A stretch of DNA of 64,000 bases from Halomarina ordinaria (GTDB lineage: Archaea > Halobacteriota > Halobacteria > Halobacteriales > Haloarculaceae): positions 868,001-932,000 of the forward strand of contig NZ_JARRAH010000001.1 of the NCBI RefSeq assembly GCF_030553305.1, read 5' to 3'. Shown here piece by piece: positions 15,941 to 24,139 of the stretch. Under the pieces are notes generated by a model. That model was not told the origin of the DNA. It saw only the letters and a list, made by a program, of their open reading frames with translations, and searched no databases. Both the position numbers and the translations under genes were made by a program. How positions within the stretch are numbered: the stretch's first letter is position 1; every line of letters begins with the position of its first letter.

Positions 15941-17599
15941 ATGTCGACGCACAACATGGGCGATTACGAGTCGACGGTCGAGTCGTTCGGGTGGGACGAT
16001 ATCTACGGGGAGGCGGACTGGGACGCCCCCGAGTCACTGAACATCGGCCACGAGGTGTGCGACCGACACGCCGAGGCGGACCCCGACCGGACGGCCCTGG
16101 AGTGGGTGGGGACCGACGGCGCCCGCGAGACGGTGACCTTCGGCGACCTCCGGGCGCGCTCGAACCGCTTCGCGAACGTCCTCGCCGAGCGCATCGACCG
16201 CGGCGACCGCGTCTTCTCGTACATGCCGCGGATACCGGAACACTACGCCGCGATGGTCGGGACGCTCAAGACCGGCGCCGTCTGGGGGAGCGTCAACGAG
16301 CGCTTCGGACCGGACGGCATCGCCTACCGCCTCGCCGACTGCGACGCGAAGGTGGTCGTGACGACGGGCGACAACCGCGACACCATCGCGGAGGCGCTGG
16401 CGGACGTCCCGAGCGTCGAACACGTCGTCGTGGTCGGGGAGGGCCGCGAGGGGGACGTGGACTTCCACGAGGCGACGCGGGCGGCGAGCGACGAGTTCGA
16501 CGTCGCGGCGACCGGCGGCGAGGACGACGCCCTGCTCTACTACACCTCGGGGACGACCGGTCGCGCGAAGGGCGTCCTCCACAAACACCGCTGGGTCGCG
16601 GGCGTCGCGGCCACCCAGAAGTTCGCCGTCGACGTCCAGGCGGACGACCTCTACTGGTCGACGGGCGACCTCGGGTGGCTCACCGGCCCCATCAACACGC
16701 TCGGGGCGTGGTTCTGGGGAACGAGTATGTTCACCCAGGAGGGCGAGTTCGACCCCGAGGAGTGGGCCGAGTTGCTGGAGGAGTACCCCATCACGGTGCT
16801 GTTCTCGGTGCCGACGGCCTACCGGATGCTCCGGGAGAACCGCGAGGTCCTCGAGGGGCGTGAACTCGACCTCCGCCACGCGCTGTCCATCGGCGAACCG
16901 CTCTCGGCGGGCGTCGTCGAGTGGGGCGAGGAGGCCCTCGGCGTCACCATCCTCGACACCTACGGCCAGACGGAGACGGGGAACATGATCATCAACAACT
17001 ACCCGACGATGGAGGTACGCCCGGGGAGCATGGGCAAGCCCCTGCCGGGCGTCACGGCGGCCGTCGTCGACCCCGAGACGGGCGAGGAACTCCCGACGGG
17101 CGAGACGGGCGTCATCGCCGAGCGCGGGGACTTCCCGTGTTTCTTCGCCGAGTACTGGGAGCGACCGGAGAAGACCGCCGACTGCTTCGTGAACGACTGG
17201 TACCTCTCGGGCGACCTCGGCTACCTCGACGAGGACGGCTACTTCTGGTTCGAGGGGCGCGCCGACGACGTCATCATCAGTTCGGGCTACCGCATCGGCC
17301 CCTTCGAGGTGGAGTCCTCGCTCGGCGAACACCCCGCGGTCGCCGAGGCGGCGGTCGTCCCGAAACCCGACGCCGAGCGGGGCCACGTCGTCAAGGCGTT
17401 CGTCGTCCTCTCGGCGGACTACGAGCCGAGCGACGACCTCGTGAGCGACATCCAGCAGCACGTCCGGAACGAACTCGCCGCCCACGAGTACCCCCGCGAG
17501 GTGGAGTTCGTCGACGACCTCCCGAAGACGGTGACGGGCAAGATTCGTCGCACCGAACTGCGCGACCGCGTCCCCGACGAGGCCGACGAGTCCGCCTGA
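15941..17599 (+). CDS. acyl-CoA synthetase, AMP-forming (acetyl-CoA synthetase-like)
   Basis: 552 residues from the ATG at 15941; an in-frame ATG at 15956 is also possible. Adenylate-forming enzyme: phosphate-binding loop YYTSGTTGRAKGV (about 200), TYGQTETGNMI (about 340), the hinge DLGYLDEDGYFWFEGRADDVI (about 430) and the C-terminal catalytic Lys in KTVTGKIRRTEL. Shorter than canonical Acs (~650) and lacks its N-terminal extension, so short/medium-chain acyl substrates are as likely as acetate. Single-gene unit. Confidence 0.9.
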   Translation: MSTHNMGDYESTVESFGWDDIYGEADWDAPESLNIGHEVCDRHAEADPDRTALEWVGTDGARETVTFGDLRARSNRFANVLAERIDRGDRVFSYMPRIPEHYAAMVGTLKTGAVWGSVNERFGPDGIAYRLADCDAKVVVTTGDNRDTIAEALADVPSVEHVVVVGEGREGDVDFHEATRAASDEFDVAATGGEDDALLYYTSGTTGRAKGVLHKHRWVAGVAATQKFAVDVQADDLYWSTGDLGWLTGPINTLGAWFWGTSMFTQEGEFDPEEWAELLEEYPITVLFSVPTAYRMLRENREVLEGRELDLRHALSIGEPLSAGVVEWGEEALGVTILDTYGQTETGNMIINNYPTMEVRPGSMGKPLPGVTAAVVDPETGEELPTGETGVIAERGDFPCFFAEYWERPEKTADCFVNDWYLSGDLGYLDEDGYFWFEGRADDVIISSGYRIGPFEVESSLGEHPAVAEAAVVPKPDAERGHVVKAFVVLSADYEPSDDLVSDIQQHVRNELAAHEYPREVEFVDDLPKTVTGKIRRTELRDRVPDEADESA

Positions 17600-17606
17600 C
17601 CGGCGA

Positions 17607-17900
17607 CTACCCGTCGTCCGACTCCCGCACCGGCCGGACGACCCACTCGCCCGGCGCCTGTTCCTCGAGTCGCCCGCCCTCGCTGAGCCTGACGACGTAG
17701 CCCGTCGGCGTCCGCTCCGTTCGCGCGTCGGCCTGGACGCGCACGAGGTGGCCGATGAACTGCGCGGCGGGCGGTTTCTGTGCGGCCCCGCAGTCGTAGA
17801 CCGTCAGCAGGTCGCCGTCGTCGCGCTCGGTGTAGACGACGAGGTGCGCGTGGCGCGCGAGACGATACCCCCCGTCGCCGGCGGGTGCGAGGTGGTTCAT
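17607..17900 (-). CDS. conserved haloarchaeal protein of unknown function
   Basis: 97 residues from the ATG at 17900 (MNHLAPAGDGG). Beta-rich: HAHLVVYTERDDGDLLTVYDC, then QFIGHLVRVQADARTER and a C-terminal EWVVRPVRES. A single Cys, no membrane segment. The pattern resembles a small compact domain but no family is recognised. It ends 8 nt after the stop of the convergent acyl-CoA synthetase gene. Confidence 0.65.
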   Translation of the reverse strand: MNHLAPAGDGGYRLARHAHLVVYTERDDGDLLTVYDCGAAQKPPAAQFIGHLVRVQADARTERTPTGYVVRLSEGGRLEEQAPGEWVVRPVRESDDG

Positions 17901-17931
17901 GCGTTCCCTTGTCCGGCGCCGGCTAAAGCCA

Positions 17932-18351
17932 CTAGGGGACGACGTCTCGCCCGACGGTGGACAGGACCCGGCCAATTCCGCCGGCACCGACGAGCATCGG
18001 GACGAGCGTCCGCGGGTTCGTGCAGTCGAACCGACCGGCGATGTCGAAGACGTCGTACCGGTCGCCCCTCCTGACGACCGCTGGGGGGACCGCCCCGCGG
18101 TGCTCGAAGCGCTGGAGGTCGCCGTCGGTGGCGTCGTCGCTCGGCGTCCTGTCCGTCGTAGTGGTCGATGGGCCCGCGAACCGCGGCGGGCCGTCCTTGA
18201 CGCGGTCGAGCGAGTCGGTGGCGCCCCTGTCGTGGGGGGCGAACCGGACGCCCATCCGGGTGGACGTGAGGCTGCTGGCGAGGAAGAACAGCAGGAACCG
18301 GCGGGTGTCGGCTGTGGGGACCACGTGATAGGTGAGCGGACAGCCGACCAT
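17932..18351 (-). CDS. hypothetical protein
   Basis: 139 residues from the ATG at 18351. One short hydrophobic stretch (FLLFFLASSL, about residues 22-31) followed by a Thr/Asp-rich middle and a second mildly hydrophobic segment (TLVPMLVGAGGIG). Codon use is less typical than in the neighbours, with more non-GC third positions. No family recognised; it could be a weakly conserved lineage-specific gene. Confidence 0.4.
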   Translation of the reverse strand: MVGCPLTYHVVPTADTRRFLLFFLASSLTSTRMGVRFAPHDRGATDSLDRVKDGPPRFAGPSTTTTDRTPSDDATDGDLQRFEHRGAVPPAVVRRGDRYDVFDIAGRFDCTNPRTLVPMLVGAGGIGRVLSTVGRDVVP

Positions 18352-18404
18352 AGAACTCGAGGTGCGTCGTGTCCGGGCCGGCCACTGCCCGACGGGCGCG
18401 AGCG

Positions 18405-19652
18405 TCAGCTGAAGTCGACGAACGTCGTCTGCCCCTCGGGGTCTCCGCCTCGCTCCGTCCCACCCGGCCCGTCGTCGGCGTCGTCCTCGGCCGACGTCGG
18501 CGGGGGCGACTCGCCCTCCCAAGCGTCGAGGGGCGCCTGCGTCGCCGCGTCGAACGAGAGGTTCGACACGCGCACGCCGAGTTTTCGGACGCGCTCGCCC
18601 TCGAACTCCCGCGCCAGGTCGAGCGCGACCGACTCCACGAGCGACGCGTCGGCGACCGGCCCCGAGAGCGACCGGGCGCGCGTGTTCACGTCGAACGGCG
18701 GTTCGACCACCTTCACGCCGATGGTCTTGTAGAGCGCGTCGCGCGACTCGGCCCGGGCCGTCACCTCGTCCGCGAGGCGGCGCAGGCGCTCGCGAATCAC
18801 CTCGACGTCGTCGGTCGCCTCGGTGAACGCCGACTCGCTGGAGAGGCTCTTGGGCTTCCCGACGGGTTCGACGACCCGCTCATCGCGCCCGCGCGCGTGG
18901 TCGTGGATGGTCCCACCGCGCGAGCCGAACCGGGAGACGAGGCGGTCGCGCGGCGTCGACGCGAGGTCCCCGGCCGTCTCGATGCCGAGCGACCGCAGTT
19001 CGCGGGCGGTGACCGGCCCCACGCCGTGGAGTTCGTCGACCGGGAGGGGTGCGAGGAACTCGCGGACCGCGTCGGGGGGGACGACGACGAGCCCCTCGGG
19101 CTTGTCGTGGTCGCTGGCCACCTTCGCCGTGCTCATGTTCGGCGCGACGCCGACGCTGGCCGAGACGCCCGCCTCGCGCTCTATGCGTTCTCTGAGGCTC
19201 CCCGCGAATATCTCGACGCTGTGCCAGCCGACGCGGTCGGTCACGTCGAGGTACGCCTCGTCGATACTCACCTCGCGGACGGCGTCGGCGACGTCGTGGA
19301 GTATCGCCCGCACCTCCTCGCTCACCTCGCGATAGTACGGCAGGTCGACGGGGCGATAGTGGCCGACGGGTCCCTCGTGGTCCGGCGGGGCGGTGGCCGC
19401 CCGCGGCAGGGCCGCGAGCGCTCCCGAGATGGGCTGGGCGCTCTCGACGCCGTGGGCGCGCGCCTCGTAGCTCGCGGTGGCGACGGCACCGTGGCGTTCG
19501 CCCGCCTCGTAGCCCATCCCGACCACGACCGGTTCGCCCGCGAGCGTGGGGTCGCGCCGGCGCTCGCACGCCGCGTAGAAGCAGTCCATGTCGACGTGCA
19601 GGACGACGCGCTCCTCGCCCGCGGGCGTGCCGGGGAGCCGCGACCCGCTCAT
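18405..19652 (-). CDS. dinB: DNA polymerase IV (Y-family translesion polymerase)
   Basis: 415 residues from the ATG at 19652. Palm motifs HVDMDCFYAACE (about residue 20) and SIDEAYLDVTDRV (about 115), SVGVAPNMSTAKVASD, and HhH DELHGVGPVTARELRSLG; the little-finger domain follows. The last residues, QTTFVDFS, read as a PCNA-interacting PIP box after a long acidic linker. Error-prone bypass of DNA lesions. The 5' extension of the frame to 19790 is rejected because MSGSRLPG leads directly into the conserved HVDMDC start. Confidence 0.95.
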   Translation of the reverse strand: MSGSRLPGTPAGEERVVLHVDMDCFYAACERRRDPTLAGEPVVVGMGYEAGERHGAVATASYEARAHGVESAQPISGALAALPRAATAPPDHEGPVGHYRPVDLPYYREVSEEVRAILHDVADAVREVSIDEAYLDVTDRVGWHSVEIFAGSLRERIEREAGVSASVGVAPNMSTAKVASDHDKPEGLVVVPPDAVREFLAPLPVDELHGVGPVTARELRSLGIETAGDLASTPRDRLVSRFGSRGGTIHDHARGRDERVVEPVGKPKSLSSESAFTEATDDVEVIRERLRRLADEVTARAESRDALYKTIGVKVVEPPFDVNTRARSLSGPVADASLVESVALDLAREFEGERVRKLGVRVSNLSFDAATQAPLDAWEGESPPPTSAEDDADDGPGGTERGGDPEGQTTFVDFS

Positions 19653-19938
19653 ACGCACGTACTTCGACTCCCGAGGCTTGGACCTTTCCAGTCCGGAGTG
19701 AAAGTGATGCGTGGAACGGCAACGCGGAGTGTTCAGGAGCGAGACGAACCGTGGAATCGCCCGCTCCGGCGTGGTGACTCGCTCGCTCACGGCTCGCTCG
19801 TCACGTCACGCCGCGCCGCGAAAGACGGTGGGGACGGAGGGGTGTGACCCGCGGTCGCTCACTCGCGTTCGCTCCCTCCTTCAAATCCCCCACGTGCATC
19901 TCGCAGTCGCTCGCGTCCGTTCGCGACGGCGAAGAATG
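19653..19938. repeat. intergenic region with degenerate copies of the tRNA-Trp 3' end
   Basis: This stretch downstream of tRNA-Trp contains no convincing gene. At 19830-19840 GGGGACGGAGG repeats the tRNA acceptor/T-arm end (true copy at 19939-19949). At 19872-19893 an inverted version appears (CTCCTTCAAATCCCCCA). The filler between them (GCTCACTCGCGTTCGCTCC) is the kind of repeated octamer sequence seen also beside tRNA-Lys. Together they form an imperfect palindrome that looks like a scar of recombination or integration at the tRNA. Confidence 0.55.
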
Positions 19939-20114
19939 GGGACGGAGGGATTTGAACCCCCGATCGACTGATATCTCCGGTTGCGCCTCGGAACTCCAGA
20001 GGGTCGTCAACGCGGCGAGGTGATCAGCCCGCCGCTCGGTATATCAGTCTGGAGTCTCGTCCCGGGCGCGTGGCCTCTGGAGTCAGTCGCCATGCCTGGC
20101 TTGGCCACGTCCCC
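19939..20114 (-). tRNA. trnW: tRNA-Trp (CCA) with a 103-nt intron
   Basis: Read on the minus strand: acceptor GGGGACG (20114-20108) pairs with CGTCCCC (19945-19939); anticodon stem ACTGA pairs with TCAGT around loop CTCCAGA; anticodon CCA is at 20080-20078; T-arm GGGTTCAAATCCC. The mature tRNA would be 73 nt if an intron at 20076-19974 is removed after position 37. Haloarchaeal tRNA-Trp is known to carry an intron of about this size at this site, cut by the bulge-helix-bulge endonuclease and holding box C/D guide elements; I did not map those boxes precisely. Confidence 0.95.
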
Positions 20115-20185
20115 GCATTCGATGAGGATGGTCAGACGCCGTAAAGCGGTTTCGGTTTCAGAGGACGCTCACGCCCGCCGAGCGG

Positions 20186-20413
20186 TCACTCGCGGTCGGT
20201 CTCGCTCCAGTCGCAGTCCTGGCACTTGTAGCCCGTGACGAACTCCAGCACCGACGGCATGTAGCCCACGGCGAGGACGTTCCCGCCGCAGGCCGGGCAG
20301 TCGCGCTCGGCGTCTCGAATCGGCTCCGCGTCCATCACGTCGTCGCCCTCGACGAGTTCCGCGAGCGATTCGGGCGTCACCATGCGTCCCTGCACGACTC
20401 GGTTGTCGGCCAT
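20186..20413 (-). CDS. small zinc-ribbon protein (DUF5795-like)
   Basis: 75 residues. Two CxxC pairs (CPACGGNV about residue 39; CQDCDWSE about 64) define a zinc ribbon. N-terminus MADNRVVQGRMVTPE and the middle YMPSVLEFVTGYK fit a conserved haloarchaeal family that I recall as DUF5795; I am not certain of the number. It lies downstream of and on the same strand as a DUF5794-like membrane protein. Function unknown. Confidence 0.78.
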   Translation of the reverse strand: MADNRVVQGRMVTPESLAELVEGDDVMDAEPIRDAERDCPACGGNVLAVGYMPSVLEFVTGYKCQDCDWSETDRE

Positions 20414-20479
20414 AGGAGAAGTCGGGCGCGTGGCGTCCCTAAGGCTTGCCTTCCCCGCGACGGTGGCGACGCTCCGGGG

Positions 20480-21439
20480 TCAGAGCCAGGGCGCGCGCTC
20501 CGGGTCGCGCTCGCGAATCGAGTGGCGGTCGCGTCCCGCGTCGTCGCCGTCGGTGACGCTGGCCCCGCGCGCCTCCGGGTCGGCGAAGACCGAGGAGACG
20601 GCGGCCCGACCGACGTCGTCCACGCCCGTCGGGACGGGCGTTCGCTCGGGCGACCGGTCGTCGCCGTCGTCGGCCTCGTCCGCTCCGTCCCCGTCCGCCA
20701 GCGAGGGGGGGTCGCTCGGGTCGAGCGAGAGCAGGCACGTCACGCCGAGGACGGCCAGCGCGAGGGGGGCCTCCGTCTCGACGATGCCGAGCATCGTCAG
20801 CGGGAGGATGCCCAGCGCGACGGCGCTCCCGAAACGGAAGCGGTCGATGTCGACCAGCCGGCGGAGCGTCGGCCCGGCGACGGCGGCGACGAGCGCGAAA
20901 CTCGTCCCGACGCCGGCGGCGGCGGCGGCCGCCAGCAACTCCCCCGTCGCGGGGTTGAACACGAGTTCGAACCCGCCGGGGTCGAGGCTGGCGAGCAGGC
21001 CGAGGCCGACGATGGTGCCCGGACTCGGGAGGTACTCGCCGATGGTCGAACTCGCCGTCTTCGCCGCGATGGCGAGGATGACGAGCGCCGCGAAGCGCTC
21101 GAACGTCGGGAGCACCAGCAGGTTGGCGATGGTCGGCGCGAGCGCCGCCTCGACGACGGCGAGCGTCGTGATGAGCGCGCCGACGCCGAGAACCGAGAGC
21201 ACCTGCTCGCGGCGGGTTCCCTCCATCTCGGCGAGGACGACGGCGAGCGTCGCGCTGCCGCCGAACACGAGGAGACCGACTTCGAGGATGCCAGTTATCG
21301 AACTGAGTGCACCGGCGAGTACCAGCGCGGGGAAGATGCCGTCCACCAGCGGGAGGGCCATGACGGTCCCCAGGAGGCGGGTACCGCGGCCGACGCGTCG
21401 CTCGAGGCGTAACGCGATGGGGTGTCGTGACGTGCTCAT
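20480..21439 (-). CDS. polytopic membrane protein (DUF5794-like)
   Basis: 319 residues. About seven hydrophobic helices in the first 230 residues (for example LVDGIFPALVLAGALSS, VGLLVFGGSATLAVVLA, FAALVILAIAAKTASS, LLAAAAAAGVGTSFALVA, LALAVLGVTCLLSL). An acidic cytoplasmic tail of ~85 residues follows. Conserved in Halobacteria, function unknown; family number from memory. It precedes the zinc-ribbon gene at 20186 by 66 nt and may be co-transcribed with it. Confidence 0.78.
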   Translation of the reverse strand: MSTSRHPIALRLERRVGRGTRLLGTVMALPLVDGIFPALVLAGALSSITGILEVGLLVFGGSATLAVVLAEMEGTRREQVLSVLGVGALITTLAVVEAALAPTIANLLVLPTFERFAALVILAIAAKTASSTIGEYLPSPGTIVGLGLLASLDPGGFELVFNPATGELLAAAAAAGVGTSFALVAAVAGPTLRRLVDIDRFRFGSAVALGILPLTMLGIVETEAPLALAVLGVTCLLSLDPSDPPSLADGDGADEADDGDDRSPERTPVPTGVDDVGRAAVSSVFADPEARGASVTDGDDAGRDRHSIRERDPERAPWL

Positions 21440-21906
21440 CCGTCAGGCGGACGTGGCCTCACCGTGGGCCAGATGGCGGTGTCCGTCACGATACCGGGGG
21501 CGCAGGCGAGCCGTCGCGTTGTCGGACACGGCGGGTATTCGCCAGGTTGTGACGGATTTCCCCGCGAAGTTCCCTGTAAACTGCGTGATAGTCATACCGG
21601 TGGCAAGGGGTTTCGAGCCGGTACACGCTCCGTCGGGAATCGCGGAGTCCATACTCGAACTAAACGTGGTTTCTATCATAAACGTTGTGTGAGTCGTGTA
21701 CGCATGGAACGGGAAATCGACGATACGAATCGTCGCTAAGCGTTCGACACACACTCTCAGCCGCCAGAATTTGAACGAACGTGCAGAACGCTACGGCGGT
21801 GCGAATATTGCCCGGACCGATAACGTGTGCGGCGCGTTCGTGTGAGCAGGTGGCGGGGGAGTCGGCCTCTCGCAACGCTTTTAGAGCGCGACCGACCACC
21901 GTTTAC
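21440..21906. other. 467-nt intergenic region before guaB
   Basis: No gene is convincing here: open frames on either strand lack haloarchaeal codon bias and family resemblance. The region is less GC-rich than its surroundings. The guaB promoter is likely the CTTTTAGAG near 21878-21886, about 25 nt before the ATG at 21907. Another AT-rich run (ATCATAAACGTTGTG, about 21676-21690) could be a second promoter. Confidence 0.5.
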
Positions 21907-23400
21907 ATGGCGAAGACGCCGCGCGAGGAACCCTTCTCGGAGAAGCTTCGAGTCCCGGAAGCGCTCACCTTCGACGACGTCCTGTTGCGTCCGATGGAGA
22001 GCCGTGTCGAACCCGACGAGGCCGAGACGCGCACGCGCGTCTCCACCAACGTCGAACTGAACATCCCGGTGCTCTCGGCGGCGATGGACACCGTCACCGA
22101 GGCCGACCTGGCCATCGGGATGGCCCGCGAGGGCGGCCTCGGCGTCCTCCACCGCAACATGGAGGTCGAGGAGACCGCCGCCCACGTCGAGCGCGTCAAG
22201 CGCGCCGACGAACTCATCATCCGCGACGTGGTCACCGCCGACCCGGACCAGACGGTCCGCGAGGTGGACGCGATGATGGAGCGCGAGGGGGTCTCGGGCG
22301 CGCCCGTCGTCGACGACGAGGGCGTCGTCCTCGGCATCATCTCCGGCACCGACATCCGCCCGTACCTCGAGGTCGGCGACCGCGACGAGGTGCGCGAGGC
22401 CATGACCGACGAGGTCGTCACCGCCGACGAGTCGGTCACCGCCCGCGACGCGCTCGAACTCATGTACGAACACAAGATAGAGCGCGTCCCCGTCGTCGAC
22501 GGGAAGGGCGCGCTCACCGGCCTCGTGACGATGCAGGGCATCCTCCAGCGCCGGGAGTACCAGAACGCCGCCCGCGACGAGGACGGGCGCCTCCTCGTGG
22601 GGGTCGCCGTCGGTCCCTTCGAGACCGACCGGGCGGTCGCCGCCGACGAGGCCGGCGCGGACGTGGTGTTCATCGACTGCGCGCACGCGCACAACAGCAA
22701 CGTCGTCGACTCCGCGCGCGACATCAAGGGGCAGGTCGAGGCGGACGTCGTCGTCGGGAACATCGGGACGCCGGAGGCCGCAGAGGCGCTCGTCGACTTC
22801 GCCGACGGCCTGAAGGTCGGCATCGGCCCCGGTAGCATCTGTACGACGCGCGTCGTCAGCGGGTCGGGGATGCCCCAGATAACGGCCGTCGCGGGCGTCG
22901 CGGACGTCGCGAGCGACCACGACGTCCCGGTCATCGCCGACGGTGGCATCCGGTACTCCGGGGACGCCATCAAGGCCATCGCGGCGGGCGCCGACGCCGT
23001 CATGCTGGGGTCGTACTTCGCGGGCACCGACGAGGCGCCCGGCCGGGTCATCACCATGAACGGCAAGAAGTACAAGCAGTACCGCGGGATGGGGAGCGTC
23101 GGCGCGATGCAGTCCGGCGGCGGCGACCGCTACCTCAAGGAGGTCGACGAGGACGAGGACGAGGAGTTCGTCCCCGAGGGCGTCGAGGCGGCGACCCCCT
23201 ACAAGGGGAGCCTGGCGAGCGAACTCCACCAGCTCGTCGGCGGGATGCAGTCGGGCATGGGCTACGTCGGCGCGGGGTCCATCCCCGAGTTCAAGGAGCG
23301 CGCGCGGTTCGTGCGCGTCTCCGCGGCGGGCCAGAAGGAGAGCCACGCGCACGACGTGGTCATCACCGACGAGGCGCCCAACTACAAGCCCGGCGAGTGA
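21907..23400 (+). CDS. guaB: IMP dehydrogenase
   Basis: 497 residues. Oxidises IMP to XMP with NAD, the committed step to GMP. N-terminal LTFDDVLLRP, MDTVTEADLAI; two CBS domains inserted at about 95-215 (RDVVTADPDQT; MTDEVVTADESVT); active-site loop GIGPGSICTTRVVSG with the catalytic Cys; IADGGIRYSGDAIKA; and the C-terminal flap YRGMGSVGAM. Start at 21907 is supported by a TATA-like TTTTAGAG about 25 nt upstream; earlier in-frame starts lack similarity. Confidence 0.96.
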   Translation: MAKTPREEPFSEKLRVPEALTFDDVLLRPMESRVEPDEAETRTRVSTNVELNIPVLSAAMDTVTEADLAIGMAREGGLGVLHRNMEVEETAAHVERVKRADELIIRDVVTADPDQTVREVDAMMEREGVSGAPVVDDEGVVLGIISGTDIRPYLEVGDRDEVREAMTDEVVTADESVTARDALELMYEHKIERVPVVDGKGALTGLVTMQGILQRREYQNAARDEDGRLLVGVAVGPFETDRAVAADEAGADVVFIDCAHAHNSNVVDSARDIKGQVEADVVVGNIGTPEAAEALVDFADGLKVGIGPGSICTTRVVSGSGMPQITAVAGVADVASDHDVPVIADGGIRYSGDAIKAIAAGADAVMLGSYFAGTDEAPGRVITMNGKKYKQYRGMGSVGAMQSGGGDRYLKEVDEDEDEEFVPEGVEAATPYKGSLASELHQLVGGMQSGMGYVGAGSIPEFKERARFVRVSAAGQKESHAHDVVITDEAPNYKPGE

Positions 23401-23407
23401 CGAGCCC

Positions 23408-23935
23408 TCAGACCCCCCAGGGCCAGAACCCCGCGGCCATCAGGTAGCCCGCCGCCCCCGTGACGATGCCGACGGCGACGGTGTACCAGGCGACGGGCGT
23501 GGTGTAGTCGCTGCGCTGGCGCGCGAGCAGCAACCAGAACCCCGCCCACAGTATCGCCCAGACCCACCACAGCAGGGCCAGGCCGACGTCCCCTCCGAGC
23601 AAGACCAGGTACCCGGTGGGGATGGCGAGGACCGTCACGAGGATGCAGTACCAGCCGAGCGAGCGCTGGTCGCTCGCCTGCCGATACGCGTTCGCCCCCA
23701 CCCACAGGTAGGTGAAGGAGAACAGGAGCGTCCCCGCGGCGTTGAACGCGGTCCCCTCCGACGCCTCCCCGCCGAACGCCCACCAGACGGCGATGAACAG
23801 CGTCAGCGCCCCGACGAAGAAGTTCAGTATCGCGGTGTCCCGGTCCGAGCCCTTCCCGAGCAGCCACAGTCCGTTGACCACGAGGACCATCCCGACGAAC
23901 ACCAGCCCCATCCCGAGTTCCGTGTACAGTGACAT
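23408..23935 (-). CDS. AmiS/UreI family amide/urea channel
   Basis: 175 residues from the ATG at 23935. Six membrane helices (for example GLVFVGMVLVVNGLWLLG, ILNFFVGALTLFIAVWW, FSFTYLWVGANAY, ALLWWVWAILWAGFWLL). The ordering and the N-FFVGA-LT segment match AmiS (short-chain amide uptake) and UreI (urea channel). A formamidase gene lies 1.9 kb away on the same strand, so formamide/acetamide uptake is the best guess. Divergent from the chaperonin gene, sharing a 204-nt intergenic region. Confidence 0.85.
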   Translation of the reverse strand: MSLYTELGMGLVFVGMVLVVNGLWLLGKGSDRDTAILNFFVGALTLFIAVWWAFGGEASEGTAFNAAGTLLFSFTYLWVGANAYRQASDQRSLGWYCILVTVLAIPTGYLVLLGGDVGLALLWWVWAILWAGFWLLLARQRSDYTTPVAWYTVAVGIVTGAAGYLMAAGFWPWGV

Positions 23936-24139
23936 TGGTATCCCTCCGTGTATAGTGTGTTCCGAGCTACCACGACTCAAGTCGAGAGTCCACCGAGGGC
24001 GAAGATATAGCTGATTGTTACGCTCCGGACGGTAGCTATTCGAGCGAAAGACCATACCCGCGCCCGGACCGTCAGTCGCCCCGACCGATTCGACGGCGAG
24101 GTTACACTTTTGTCGTGGTACGTTGACCCCCGACCAGAG

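Noticed and set aside
21443-21754. 103-residue minus-strand frame before guaB
   Set aside because: Composition is not haloarchaeal (few acidic residues) and no family resemblance; treated as intergenic.
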